DNA from: Pseudoneobacillus sp052180215
GTDB lineage: Bacteria > Bacillota > Bacilli > Bacillales > Cytobacillaceae
DNA length: 64,000 nt
Direction: 5' to 3'
Assembly: GCF_052180215.1 (NCBI RefSeq)
Contig: NZ_CP197471.1
Coordinates: 2,576,001-2,640,000, forward strand
The notes beneath the pieces were generated by a model. The model did no database searches. It was given only the letters and a program-made list of their open reading frames with translations, and was not told the origin of the DNA. This document shows positions 52,148 to 61,006 of this stretch, in pieces. Position 1 is the first letter of the stretch, and every line of letters begins with the position of its first letter. The position numbers were made by a program, and so were the translations under genes.

Positions 52148-52414
52148 AGGGCCCTCGTCTTAAAAAGGACGAGAGACCCGTGGTGCCACCTTCATTAGCT
52201 GATTAACAGCTCGCTTTGACAGTATCCAATTATGAATACCCGTCTTTTATAACGAGAAGACAACTCGCCAAAGCCTACTGCTAAACAAGGTTCGGTTTGG
52301 AGGCTCGGAAGTCCATTCACGATTATTTCCACACTGATTCGCACCAACCATCAGCTCTCTTAAGTTTCTTTTAATCGTTACTACTCTTCGTCAACGCCGA
52401 ATAAGATTAAGTTG
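52148..52414 (-). promoter_or_regulatory. T-box leader 2 (tRNA-Trp), promoter-proximal
   Basis: On the minus strand the T-box motif AAGGTGGCACCACGG (52178-52192) precedes a terminator, CTCTCGTCC pairing with GACGAGGG, then TTTTTG (52148). The specifier region GAATGGAC (52311-52318) again offers UGG (Trp). It lies on the same presumed transcript as T-box 1, about 200 nt apart, so trp expression would require two tRNA-dependent read-through events. Confidence 0.9.
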
Positions 52415-52420
52415 TTTTTT

Positions 52421-52449
52421 ATATTATTACGGTAAAGCATAAAAGTCAA
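52421..52449 (-). promoter_or_regulatory. trp operon promoter
   Basis: TTGACT (52444-52449), 17-nt spacer, TAATAT (52421-52426) on the minus strand; start expected near 52414, at the 5' end of T-box 2. No second promoter was seen between the T-boxes. Confidence 0.75.
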
Positions 52450-52476
52450 GTGTTAATTTAGAAAATTAATAAAATT

Positions 52477-53109
52477 CTATTTAGTCAGAAGTTCAGAAAG
52501 AATTTCACGCCATGCTGCAGCAAGTTCATCCACCTTTAAGATTTTTTCAATTGCTTGTTTATTTGATCGATCATGAAAATAAATTTGGTTCGCAAATAAA
52601 ATGGAAATTTGATGTGGATTACGGTGGATTAAAGATACTTTGGAGTCATTTTTAATGACACCTTCTTGTATGACCCTAAAAAAGTAACCAGTATATCCAG
52701 TTTGGACTACTCTCTTTAGTAATCCATCTATCTGATTAAACTTTGATATGGTCGAACAAGGAATTCTCCCCTGAGTTACTTGAATAACAGCCTCTCCTAT
52801 TTGATACGTATCACCAATGAAAACCTGATCTTCTTTCATACCTTGAATAGAAATATTTTCACCAAATCCAGGCTTTGGTATACTTACACCAAATTCAGAT
52901 TCCCACAACTGATAATGTTCTAATGGATAAAGACAAACGGCTCTTTCTGGGCCACCGTGAAAACTAGGATTAGCAACAGTATCTCCCTCGAATCCATTAT
53001 ATGAAAGGAACACCTCTTCCACTTCATGCTTATCAATTGCTGAAGTTTCCACTTTATTTTTCCACTCAAACGTTTTTACCCCACCAACAGCCAATTTATG
53101 TATTTGCAT
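52477..53109 (-). CDS. MOSC domain protein (YiiM/YflK-like)
   Basis: 210 residues from ATG 53109 (AAGGGA 9 nt upstream). FEGDTVANPSFHGGPERAVCLYPLEHY and GFGENISIQG are MOSC hallmarks; the Cys in IPCSTISKF (about 140) corresponds to the conserved sulfur-binding Cys. MOSC proteins handle molybdenum-cofactor sulfur or reduce N-hydroxylated compounds (YiiM). Partner reductase not present. Confidence 0.85.
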   Translation of the reverse strand: MQIHKLAVGGVKTFEWKNKVETSAIDKHEVEEVFLSYNGFEGDTVANPSFHGGPERAVCLYPLEHYQLWESEFGVSIPKPGFGENISIQGMKEDQVFIGDTYQIGEAVIQVTQGRIPCSTISKFNQIDGLLKRVVQTGYTGYFFRVIQEGVIKNDSKVSLIHRNPHQISILFANQIYFHDRSNKQAIEKILKVDELAAAWREILSELLTK

Positions 53110-53259
53110 CAATACGATTCCCTTCAATAAAAGATTGTTAATTTTGAATCATTATAACATAAAGGAAAAATTACCAAAAAAACATAAGATTTTTTATAAA
53201 AACAATGCAGATAATAATAGCAATGTCAGTATCACATTGTAAAGGCGGTTATTTATATA

Positions 53260-54522
53260 ATGGAACATACTGAACAATTGAATATGTGTAAGAATGAAAA
53301 AGCATCATCCAAAAGTGGCGAAGTGGCGAAACAAAAATGGGCCATTATCTCTCTATCATCTATACCACTTATCATGACATTAGGTAATTCGATGCTGATT
53401 CCTGTACTTACCACTATGGAAAAAAAACTTAATATTTCCTCTTTTCAATCCAGTATGATTATAACGGTCTATTCTATTGTAGCTATTTTGCTAATACCAG
53501 TCGCAGGTTATATCTCCGATCACCTTGGCAGAAAAAAAGTAATTATCCCAAGCTTATTAATCGCTGGTATTGGCGGACTTATTTCTGGTTTTGCCGCATG
53601 GAAGATGGATGGTGCTTATTGGTTAATCTTAATCGGACGTGCTTTACAAGGTGTAGGGGCTGCTGGAGCTGCTCCAATTGTGATGCCGTTAGTTGGAGAT
53701 ATGTTTAAAAATGATGAAGATGTAAGTAGTACCTTAGGGTTAATAGAGACTTCCAACACATTAGGAAAAGTATTAAGCCCGATACTAGGTGCTTTTTTAG
53801 CAGGTTTTCTTTGGTTTCTTCCTTTTTTTTCTATTCCTGTTTTTTGTGCTATTTCCATTTTACTAATGTTTTTTTTAGTAAAATGCCCGAAGAACGATGA
53901 CAAAAAAGTCCCTTTTAAAGAATTCTTTATCAATGTTAAAAAGACGTTTACTGAAAAAGGTCGTTGGTTATACGCTATCTTTTTTGTTGGCGCTGCGTTA
54001 ATGTTTGTATTATTTGGTATCCTCTTTTATCTCTCGGATATATTTGAAAAAGTTTACGATATTAAAGACTTAAAAAAAGGATTATTCTTAGCACTGCCTT
54101 TAGGTGCTCTTTGCCTATCATCGTATATAACCGGTAAGGTTATAAAAAAAAATAAAGTATTAATGAAATGGATTACCTTAATTGGTATTTTATTATTGGC
54201 CATTTCAAGCGCTCTTCTAATGATATCAGATAATCTCTGGTATTTAATCTCCATGTTTATTGTTAGCGGAATAGGTATTGGAGCTGGATTGCCTTGCTTG
54301 GATGCCTTAATAACTGAAGGTGTTGAGAAAGAAGAACGGGGAACGATCACTTCTATCTATAGTTCGATGCGTTTTATAGGGGTAGCAGCGGGACCACCTG
54401 TCGTTGCTTTGATGATGAAAAATAATGAAAAAGCACTATTTATTCTTTTAAGTGCATTAAGTATTGTTGCCGCTTTTATTATATTTAAGGCAATTAAGCC
54501 ACAAGCAAAAGAAACGCATTGA
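53260..54522 (+). CDS. MFS multidrug-type efflux transporter
   Basis: 420 residues, twelve membrane segments. It has the loop 2-3 motif GYISDHLGRKKVI (about 86-98) and motif C-like LGKVLSPILGAFLAG (about 168-182), pointing to the drug:H+ antiporter-1 group. Asp in segment 1 is absent (TLGNSMLIPVL). AAAGGCGG precedes the ATG. Substrate unknown. It shares a bidirectional terminator with the convergent hydrolase. Confidence 0.82.
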   Translation: MEHTEQLNMCKNEKASSKSGEVAKQKWAIISLSSIPLIMTLGNSMLIPVLTTMEKKLNISSFQSSMIITVYSIVAILLIPVAGYISDHLGRKKVIIPSLLIAGIGGLISGFAAWKMDGAYWLILIGRALQGVGAAGAAPIVMPLVGDMFKNDEDVSSTLGLIETSNTLGKVLSPILGAFLAGFLWFLPFFSIPVFCAISILLMFFLVKCPKNDDKKVPFKEFFINVKKTFTEKGRWLYAIFFVGAALMFVLFGILFYLSDIFEKVYDIKDLKKGLFLALPLGALCLSSYITGKVIKKNKVLMKWITLIGILLLAISSALLMISDNLWYLISMFIVSGIGIGAGLPCLDALITEGVEKEERGTITSIYSSMRFIGVAAGPPVVALMMKNNEKALFILLSALSIVAAFIIFKAIKPQAKETH

Positions 54523-54545
54523 TTAGAAAAATCAATGTGTTTCTT
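54511..54545. terminator. Bidirectional terminator
   Basis: GAAACGCATTGAT pairs with ATCAATGTGTTTC; both flanking stop codons lie within it. Confidence 0.85.
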
Positions 54546-55305
54546 TATTACACTTTATTTTCATCATAAAATGGAAAACAATATGGTTAAATGACTTCCA
54601 TGTTTTCATAGGTAGTTGATGAAAAGCGTTGGCAATAAATTCCGCCTTAAATTTTCCTTTAGGGTAGTTTCGGATATGTTTATTTATAAAATCCTTTGAC
54701 CCGTAAATGAGCAGTAATGGGAAGTCCCATTGTTCCACTTTATTTAAACAGGAATAATCCAATGATTCCTGATAAAATTGATACCATACATTGAGATCTG
54801 CTTTTTCCATGTGATCGATTAGTACTTGTTTTAATTCTTTATTTTCCGTATGACTTCCGGCAATAATTTTCATCAAAGCTCTTGGATACTTCCTTAACAG
54901 AAACATTCCTGCTAAGTGTTCATACTTTAATAAGGTTGACTTTACTTCCGGAAAACCTCCTGATAAGATCATGCCTAATATACGTTCAGGATACAGAGTC
55001 GCAAACTCCTGCGCTACAATCCCCCCTGATGAATACCCGCAGATTACTGCTTTTTGAATATCAAGATGATCTAATATAGCTTTCACTTCTTCTGCATATC
55101 CACGAATGGAAAATTCCTCTTGTCTACCTTTAGAGTCTCCATGTCCACTTAAATCTGGTAAAATAATGCGAAAATCTTCGGTTAATAAGTATTGATAAAA
55201 GAAGACCTTTCTCCCCATACCTGGAGGATGAATAAATAGAATAGGAGTACCCTTCCCTTTATCCTCAAAATACAATTGACGATTTTCATAAGGACATATA
55301 GGCAA
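54532..55305 (-). CDS. Alpha/beta hydrolase
   Basis: 257 residues from TTG 55305 with AAGGAGG 8 nt upstream. LFIHPPGMG (oxyanion region, about 23-31), nucleophile Ser92 in GYSSGG, an Asp in LLIYGSKDFI (about 204) and a late His (AFHQLPMK, about 228). Canonical esterase/peroxidase-like fold with no lid motif that reveals the substrate. Confidence 0.85.
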   Translation of the reverse strand: MPICPYENRQLYFEDKGKGTPILFIHPPGMGRKVFFYQYLLTEDFRIILPDLSGHGDSKGRQEEFSIRGYAEEVKAILDHLDIQKAVICGYSSGGIVAQEFATLYPERILGMILSGGFPEVKSTLLKYEHLAGMFLLRKYPRALMKIIAGSHTENKELKQVLIDHMEKADLNVWYQFYQESLDYSCLNKVEQWDFPLLLIYGSKDFINKHIRNYPKGKFKAEFIANAFHQLPMKTWKSFNHIVFHFMMKIKCNKETH

Positions 55306-55330
55306 ATCAAGAACCTCCTTTTTGACAAAA

Positions 55331-55363
55331 TAAAAACCAAGGCAATCTTATCTTGCCCTGGTT
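55331..55363 (-). terminator. Terminator of the 55373 gene
   Basis: On the minus strand AACCAGGGCAA pairs with TTGCCTTGGTT, then TTTATTTT. Confidence 0.8.
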
Positions 55364-55372
55364 TCAACTTTA

Positions 55373-55498
55373 TTAAGTATTTGGTTTTTGCTTTTCTGCC
55401 TTTTTATTTTGTGGACGAATTTCACCGGCAAATTCTTGACTAGTTAAACTTTTTGCACTCTGTAAACCAGACTTTGATTTAAGATTTCTTTTTGTCAT
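55373..55498 (-). CDS. Hypothetical small lysine/glutamine-rich protein (41 aa)
   Basis: ATG 55498 preceded by AAAGGAGTG. MTKRNLKSKSGLQSAKSLTSQEFAGEI... is basic, soluble and probably disordered. It resembles minor small spore proteins in size and composition, but no family is recognised. Own terminator. Confidence 0.6.
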   Translation of the reverse strand: MTKRNLKSKSGLQSAKSLTSQEFAGEIRPQNKKAEKQKPNT

Positions 55499-55552
55499 CC
55501 GAAACACTCCTTTTTTAGTGGTTCAGATTTATTTTTCCCTAGTCAAAGTTTG

Positions 55553-56350
55553 TTATTCCTTCAGGCGCGGCTTTGTTGGGTCACAATTAGGATCAGGAAG
55601 TTCAGTAACCTGAGCTAGTTTTGTCATATAGTAGCATTCCTCCCTGGCCATATGGTCAGCCATTAGAGGAGCAAATGTTCCTAACATTTCTTTTGTAAGC
55701 CCCATCTCTTCTATTTCATGTAAAAAACCTTTAAAAACTTGCATTTCTAAATAAACAGCTTGATTAAACTTTTTTAATGCCGGAAATGAAGATAGATTGG
55801 TTCTCAAATAACCTGCCAACTCGACCGCCTTTATATAAAAATGCTCAAATGTCTTTACAAACTCATCTGTCGTTTTCTTTAATCGTTTCTCTACATGATC
55901 TAAATTATCATTAATGGCTCCTGCATGACCGGCTGCATCTATTAGCCATACTAAATGATGATGTAGCTCATGAAAAACAGGTGGAACCTTACCTTCTTTT
56001 AAAAAGGCCAGAAGTCGTTGATACTCCTCCAATTCATTCACCATATGGTTAAAAAAGGTTGGAGACAGATGTATTTTAATCTTCCCTATCAGTAGGCGCT
56101 CAAGCAACTTTAATTTAAATTCCTTTAACATCAAAACTTCTTTTTCAGCCATGTTACTAATATCTAATAAATCTGATTGACCTACACTCTGTAAAAGCTG
56201 ATCAAAAACATGGATAAAATGGTTCGCTTTCTCAAGTGCCTCTTTTTCACTTACTGCTAATGAATCATGAATAAATCTGGCGTGATCTCCTAAAATCTGT
56301 AGCCAAAATCGATGTTCAAATTGGGCAACTTCCTCATATTGATTGGACAT
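55553..56350 (-). CDS. DUF2935 domain protein
   Basis: 265 residues from ATG 56350 behind GGAGGGGGAG (GTG 56356 possible). Two similar helical halves, each starting with an EHRFWLQILGDHARFI / EHFYIKAVELAGYL-like segment and holding conserved His/Glu (HHHLVWLIDAAGHAGAI, MADHMAREECYY). This is the DUF2935 family, four-helix ferritin-like bundles thought to bind metal. Function unknown. Confidence 0.8.
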   Translation of the reverse strand: MSNQYEEVAQFEHRFWLQILGDHARFIHDSLAVSEKEALEKANHFIHVFDQLLQSVGQSDLLDISNMAEKEVLMLKEFKLKLLERLLIGKIKIHLSPTFFNHMVNELEEYQRLLAFLKEGKVPPVFHELHHHLVWLIDAAGHAGAINDNLDHVEKRLKKTTDEFVKTFEHFYIKAVELAGYLRTNLSSFPALKKFNQAVYLEMQVFKGFLHEIEEMGLTKEMLGTFAPLMADHMAREECYYMTKLAQVTELPDPNCDPTKPRLKE

Positions 56351-56427
56351 TCGCACTCCCCCTCCGAATCAAAGATAACCGTATTAAATGTATTCAGATG
56401 GGGGATAGGTTATGTCTTTAGAACATT

Positions 56428-56455
56428 AAAAGAGAGCGACCAAAGTCACTCTCCT
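56428..56455 (-). terminator. Terminator of the fru operon
   Basis: On the minus strand GGAGAGTGAC pairs with GTCGCTCTCT, then TTTAAT, directly after the fruA stop. Confidence 0.85.
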
Positions 56456-56461
56456 TCTTCT

Positions 56462-58333
56462 TTATTTAACTGGCTTTTTTAAAACTCCTAAAAGGATGGC
56501 TGAAAGAATAGAACCAGCTAAAATAGCGATGATATATTGCAATACTCCTCCTTCAACAAGAGGTACTACGAAAAATCCACCATGCGGAGCTCTTAAGCCA
56601 ATATGAAACATCATGGAAAGTGCCCCTGTTAATGCTGAACCTGCCATCATAGATGGAATAACACGTAATGGGTCAGCTGCTGCGAATGGAATAGCACCTT
56701 CCGTTATAAAGGATAATCCCATAATATAATTTGCTTTTCCAGCATCTTTATCTTCTTTAGTAAATTTATTTTTGAAAAATGTTGTTGCTAAAGCAATCGC
56801 CAATGGAGGAACCATCCCTGCTGCCATTACTGCTGCCATTGGTTCGTAAACACCATTTGCTAAAAGACCCGTACCAAAAACGTATGCAGCTTTGTTAACA
56901 GGTCCACCCATATCAAAGGACATCATTAAACCTAACACAATTCCTAATAGAATAGCATTACCTGTTCCTAAGTCGGTTAACCAATTCGTAATCCCGGTGT
57001 TTATTTTTCCAACTGGTCCGTTTACTGCATATAACATAATGAAGCCAGTTATGGCAATTCCAAATAGCGGGAATAATAAAATGGATTTTATCCCTTCAAG
57101 GGATTGTGGCAATGTTGAGAAAGCTTTTCTTAATCCTACCACAACATAACCAGCTAAGAACCCAGCGATAATACCGCCTAAGAAACCAGCACCACCGCTT
57201 GCTGCCATCATACCGCCAACCATACCAGGGGCAAAACCTGGACGGTCTGCAATACTTAATGCTATAAACCCAGCTAAAACTGGAACAATTAATCCAAACG
57301 CATTTCCTCCACCAATGGTCATTAATGCCTCAGCAATTTTATTGTAGCTTGGATCTTCAGGTTTAAATGCATTAAATCCAAACATAAACGAAATGGCAAT
57401 CAGTATCCCGCCACCTACTACGAAAGGAAGCATGTTGGAGACACCATTCATTAAATGTTTGTAAAAACCTACTTTCCCATTCTTCGATCGGCTGCTTGAA
57501 TCTTCTTTACTCGCCACATGATGATAAACAGGTGCATCTTGTTTTAAACCTTTTTCAATCAATTCGATTGGACGTCGAATTCCATCTGCAACCGGTACCT
57601 GTATAACATGTTTACCATTAAATCGTTCCATTTGAACATTTATATCAGCAGCAATTATGACAGCTTCTGCCTCTTCAATGTCTGATGCTGATAAGATATT
57701 TTTGGCTCCACCAGAACCGTTTGTCTCTACTTTAATATCTACTCCTAATTCTGCTGCTTTTGCTTTAAGCGAGTCAGCTGCCATATAGGTGTGAGCTATT
57801 CCAGTTGGACATGCCGTTACAGCGACAATTTTCTTTCGCCCCTGTTGCACTTGTTCTGGTTTATCTTCGTTTTCTTCCTCTTGATCATAGCTATCAATAA
57901 TATCAAGGATCTCTTTTTTAGTACTTGCTTTTAATAATTTTTCTCTAACTTCTTCATTCATTAGCATTCCTGATAATCGAGCAAGTGCATCCAAATGAGT
58001 ATTATTGGCACCTTCAGGGGCAGCAATCATAAAAAACAAATGTGATGGTTGTCCATCTAATGCTTCATATTCAACCCCATTTACTGATTTACCAAAAACG
58101 ATTGCTGGTTCTTTTACAACTGCTGTTTTAGCATGTGGTATCGCAATTCCTTCACCAATTCCAGTTGTGCTTTGAGCTTCTCTTTTTAATATAGCTTCTC
58201 TAAATGCATCCTTATCTGAAATTTTTCCTGCTGCATCGAGTACCTTAACTAGCTCGTCAATCGCATCATGTTTTTGAGTACTACTCATCGATAGTAGAAT
58301 GGTATCTACTGTTACTAATTTTGTGATCTTCAT
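56462..58333 (-). CDS. fruA: PTS fructose transporter subunit IIABC
   Basis: 623 residues in EIIA-EIIB-EIIC order. EIIA (1-145) has the phospho-His67 in GIAIPHAK; EIIB (about 168-265) has Cys175 in VTACPTGIAHT; EIIC (about 290-620) is a multispan channel with FDMGGPVNKAAYVFG and GAIPFAAADP. It imports fructose as fructose-1-phosphate at the expense of PEP. Fourteen bp after fruK. Confidence 0.95.
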   Translation of the reverse strand: MKITKLVTVDTILLSMSSTQKHDAIDELVKVLDAAGKISDKDAFREAILKREAQSTTGIGEGIAIPHAKTAVVKEPAIVFGKSVNGVEYEALDGQPSHLFFMIAAPEGANNTHLDALARLSGMLMNEEVREKLLKASTKKEILDIIDSYDQEEENEDKPEQVQQGRKKIVAVTACPTGIAHTYMAADSLKAKAAELGVDIKVETNGSGGAKNILSASDIEEAEAVIIAADINVQMERFNGKHVIQVPVADGIRRPIELIEKGLKQDAPVYHHVASKEDSSSRSKNGKVGFYKHLMNGVSNMLPFVVGGGILIAISFMFGFNAFKPEDPSYNKIAEALMTIGGGNAFGLIVPVLAGFIALSIADRPGFAPGMVGGMMAASGGAGFLGGIIAGFLAGYVVVGLRKAFSTLPQSLEGIKSILLFPLFGIAITGFIMLYAVNGPVGKINTGITNWLTDLGTGNAILLGIVLGLMMSFDMGGPVNKAAYVFGTGLLANGVYEPMAAVMAAGMVPPLAIALATTFFKNKFTKEDKDAGKANYIMGLSFITEGAIPFAAADPLRVIPSMMAGSALTGALSMMFHIGLRAPHGGFFVVPLVEGGVLQYIIAILAGSILSAILLGVLKKPVK

Positions 58334-58347
58334 AGATGTCTTCTCCT

Positions 58348-59265
58348 TTACCCTTGAAGGTTATGAATCTCTATCTGCTCTACCAATTGTTTAATTTTTT
58401 CTTTATCACATAAACCTAATGAGAATGCAGTTGCAGATCCGGAAGCAACACTGTATCGGAATGCTTCAATAAATTCACTTGAATCTTGAAAAGCTGCTAA
58501 AAATCCAGCCACCATCGAATCTCCTGCACCAACCGAGCTTTTCACTTCTCCCTTTGGAACAGAGGCAACTAATTCCATTTCTTGATTGACAAAGATAGCG
58601 CCCTTTTCTGCCATAGAAACAATGACATTTTTCGCACCAAAATCTAATAGTTTACGAGCATAATATAGTGCATCATTAATATCCATTATTTCCGTTTCAA
58701 AGAATTCACTTAATTCATGGTGGTTTGGTTTTATTAAAAATGGTTTATAAGGTAAAACGGTTTTTAACAGTTTTTCTTCAGCATCTACAATAAATTCGAC
58801 TTGATTACGATGACATATTTTAACGATGCTTTCGTAAATATCTTTAGGCATTGTAGAAGGGATACTGCCAGCTAAGACTAAAATGTCACCCGGCTGAAGT
58901 GCTTCAATCTTGTTCAATAATTGTGCAATATGATCCTTACTTATAATTGGTCCATTTGCATTTATTTCCGTTTCTTTTGCCGTTTTTAGCTTGATATTTA
59001 TCCTAGTATCCCCATCTACTTGAACAAAGTCAGTTAAAATTCTTTCATTTTGAAGATAAGATTCAATGTAAAGACCCGTAAAACCGCCAATAAATCCTAA
59101 TGCGATATTCTTCACTTCGTTTATTTCAAGAACTCTTGATACATTAATCCCTTTTCCACCTGGAAATTTTGTTTCTCCAGTTGTTCGATTTAATTCACCT
59201 AAGTTTAGTGTTGGAAGCTCTACAATATAATCAATCGAAGGATTTAGGGTAAGTGTGTAAATCAT
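58348..59265 (-). CDS. fruK: 1-phosphofructokinase
   Basis: 305 residues, PfkB/ribokinase fold: N-terminal TLNPSIDYIVELP, GGKGINVSRVL (about 36-46) and the C-terminal catalytic KSSVGAGDSMVAGFL (about 245-259) with the base Asp. It makes fructose-1,6-bisphosphate from fructose-1-phosphate. Its start overlaps the fruR stop by 4 bp. Confidence 0.94.
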   Translation of the reverse strand: MIYTLTLNPSIDYIVELPTLNLGELNRTTGETKFPGGKGINVSRVLEINEVKNIALGFIGGFTGLYIESYLQNERILTDFVQVDGDTRINIKLKTAKETEINANGPIISKDHIAQLLNKIEALQPGDILVLAGSIPSTMPKDIYESIVKICHRNQVEFIVDAEEKLLKTVLPYKPFLIKPNHHELSEFFETEIMDINDALYYARKLLDFGAKNVIVSMAEKGAIFVNQEMELVASVPKGEVKSSVGAGDSMVAGFLAAFQDSSEFIEAFRYSVASGSATAFSLGLCDKEKIKQLVEQIEIHNLQG

Positions 59266-60014
59266 GCTGTCACGACCTTTATAGATGTTTTGCTTGCATA
59301 TTGTTGTTTTGTTGTAGAGTCTAATTCATTGGTAATAATAGTTGATTCATGTAAATCCGCAATTTTTGAAAAAGCAATTTCTGAGAATTTAGTTTGATCT
59401 GCCAAAACAAACACTTCTCGTGCTAAAGAAATAGCCTTTTGTTTCACCATTGCTTCCTCTGGATCAGGGGTTGTATAGCCAAATTCAATATGGATTCCGT
59501 TTACACCAATAAAACATTTATCAAATCGATATTGTTCTAGTGATAATAAAGCCCCTCTTCCAATAACGGCATTCGTTTTCCCCTTTGCTAAACCGCCAAT
59601 TAAATAGGTGGTAATCTCATTTTCCAATAATAACGGAAGATGCATTAATCCATTTGTCACAACGACAATATCTTTCTTAGGTAAAAACTCAATCATTTCA
59701 GCAATGGTTGAACCTGCATCCAAATAAATACAATCACCCACATCAACTAAACTTGCTGCATACTGAGCGATTTGACGTTTTTCCTGAGTGTTTTTGGAAG
59801 ATTTCTCAGACATACTTGGTTCCTGAAGTTTTCCTTGAAGCTTTGCTGCTCCTCCATGAATCCTTTTTAAGAATTTGCCTTCCTCTAATTGTGTTAAATC
59901 ACGGCGGATAGTGGATTCAGAAGTATTTGTTAGTTCAACTATTTCATTTATTTTAATAACATTACGTTCTTTTAATAGCTGTAGAATTAAGCGGTGACGC
60001 TCCTCTGTTAGCAT
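59262..60014 (-). CDS. fruR: DeoR family regulator of fructose operon
   Basis: 250 residues: DeoR helix-turn-helix (about 18-55, IKINEIVELTNTSESTIRRDLTQLEEGKFLKRIHGGA) and a C-terminal sugar-phosphate sensing domain (YLDAGSTIAEMI, GLAKGKTNAVIG, DQTKFSEIAF). FruR represses fruRKA and responds to fructose-1-phosphate in B. subtilis relatives. First gene of the operon; AGGAGTG precedes the ATG. Confidence 0.92.
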   Translation of the reverse strand: MLTEERHRLILQLLKERNVIKINEIVELTNTSESTIRRDLTQLEEGKFLKRIHGGAAKLQGKLQEPSMSEKSSKNTQEKRQIAQYAASLVDVGDCIYLDAGSTIAEMIEFLPKKDIVVVTNGLMHLPLLLENEITTYLIGGLAKGKTNAVIGRGALLSLEQYRFDKCFIGVNGIHIEFGYTTPDPEEAMVKQKAISLAREVFVLADQTKFSEIAFSKIADLHESTIITNELDSTTKQQYASKTSIKVVTA

Positions 60015-60046
60015 TCAAACACTCCTAATCGAGATTTGATAAATTT

Positions 60047-60122
60047 AGTATACTGAAACCGATTACACTTTTCAATCATTTTCTTTCAAAAACAATCAAA
60101 ATTATGAACGTTTTTGAACGTT
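60047..60122 (-). promoter_or_regulatory. fru promoter with cre site and possible FruR repeats
   Basis: On the minus strand TTGAAA (60070-60075), 17-nt spacer, TATACT (60047-60052). The spacer contains TGTAATCGGTTTCA (60054-60067), an exact match to the CcpA-binding consensus TGWAANCGNTNWCA. Upstream, TGAACGTTTTTGAACGTT (60105-60122 on +) is a direct repeat that could bind FruR. Confidence 0.8.
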
Positions 60123-60195
60123 ATCAGAAAATATATACTATAATAAACGCTTATTTTCTACTCATACTAAGTAATGGGTAGAAAGGAGTGAGGAT

Positions 60196-60351
60196 ATGTC
60201 TAAACAAGGTAGACAGGATAAAAATCAAACATCTCAATCATTAGCTAGACAAGCAGGTCGAAATGACATTGAATTAGGTTCTGAATTTCAAATAGGTAAC
60301 AGTAAAAGCCAAAGTCAAAAGAAAAGTGGAAAACAAGTTAATAAAAAATAA
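60196..60351 (+). CDS. Hypothetical small glutamine/lysine-rich protein (51 aa)
   Basis: ATG 60196 behind GAAAGGAGTGAGG. The product MSKQGRQDKNQTSQSLARQAGRND... is basic, Gln/Ser/Lys-rich and without hydrophobic core, reminiscent of gamma-type or minor spore proteins, but it lacks the diagnostic gamma-SASP repeats. It is divergent from fruR. A terminator starts at the stop codon. Confidence 0.6.
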   Translation: MSKQGRQDKNQTSQSLARQAGRNDIELGSEFQIGNSKSQSQKKSGKQVNKK

Positions 60352-60382
60352 GGATGGGTGTAATTTCCCCATCCTTTTTTAC
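60351..60382 (+). terminator. Terminator of the 60196 gene
   Basis: AGGATGGG pairs with CCCATCCT, followed by TTTTT. Confidence 0.85.
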
Positions 60383-60433
60383 TATATACATTTATTAACT
60401 ATTAATAGGAAGATAACGTTTAATCAATTCAGG

Positions 60434-60832
60434 TTATAAAATTTCATTCCCATTTAAATAATTGGAAACTTCAATTAAGTTTAAATCCGGGTCCCTAAAA
60501 TAAACAGATAATATTCTCCCTAAAGCACCCGTCCGGTAAACTGGCCCTTCTAGAAGGGTAACATTCTGCTCTTCCAATTCTTGAATTACTTCTTCAATTG
60601 GTGTATCTGTAATAAAGCATAAATCTGCAGAACCTGATGTTGGATTTTGCGCCTTCGGTTCAAATTCCTTCTCTTTTTGATGAAGATTTATTTTCTGATT
60701 TCCAAATTTAATGGCCTTTCTTCCATCACCAAAAGTTTGCACTTCCATCCCTAAAACAGACGAGTAAAACTCACAAGTGACTTCAATATTCAATACAGTC
60801 AAAACTAAATGATCTAAGCCGTTTATTTTCAT
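60434..60832 (-). CDS. VOC family protein (glyoxalase/dioxygenase-like)
   Basis: 132 residues, one vicinal-oxygen-chelate module: LDHLVLTVLNIEVTCEFYSSVLGMEV at the start (first metal His), INLHQKE in the middle and VYFRDPDLNLIEVSNY at the end (Glu ligand). Similar proteins act as glyoxalases or are mis-annotated virulence-factor homologues; substrate unknown. GGAGAG precedes the ATG. Confidence 0.87.
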   Translation of the reverse strand: MKINGLDHLVLTVLNIEVTCEFYSSVLGMEVQTFGDGRKAIKFGNQKINLHQKEKEFEPKAQNPTSGSADLCFITDTPIEEVIQELEEQNVTLLEGPVYRTGALGRILSVYFRDPDLNLIEVSNYLNGNEIL

Positions 60833-61006
60833 TTATTTACTCTCCAAAAGAAATATTTTTATATACTTATACCATAAAATCCCATTAATTCCTTTTTATT
60901 TAATTGATAACAAATTTATGTAGGATAGTATAGGCGAAAGTGATAGAATTAAAAAATATTAATTTATGAAACAGGTAAACGTTATAAAAAAGCAGGGTGA
61001 CGAACA

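Noticed and set aside
52148..52414. Second T-box as leader of a different amino-acid gene
   Set aside because: Same strand as trpE, no ORF follows before T-box 1, and its specifier is also UGG.
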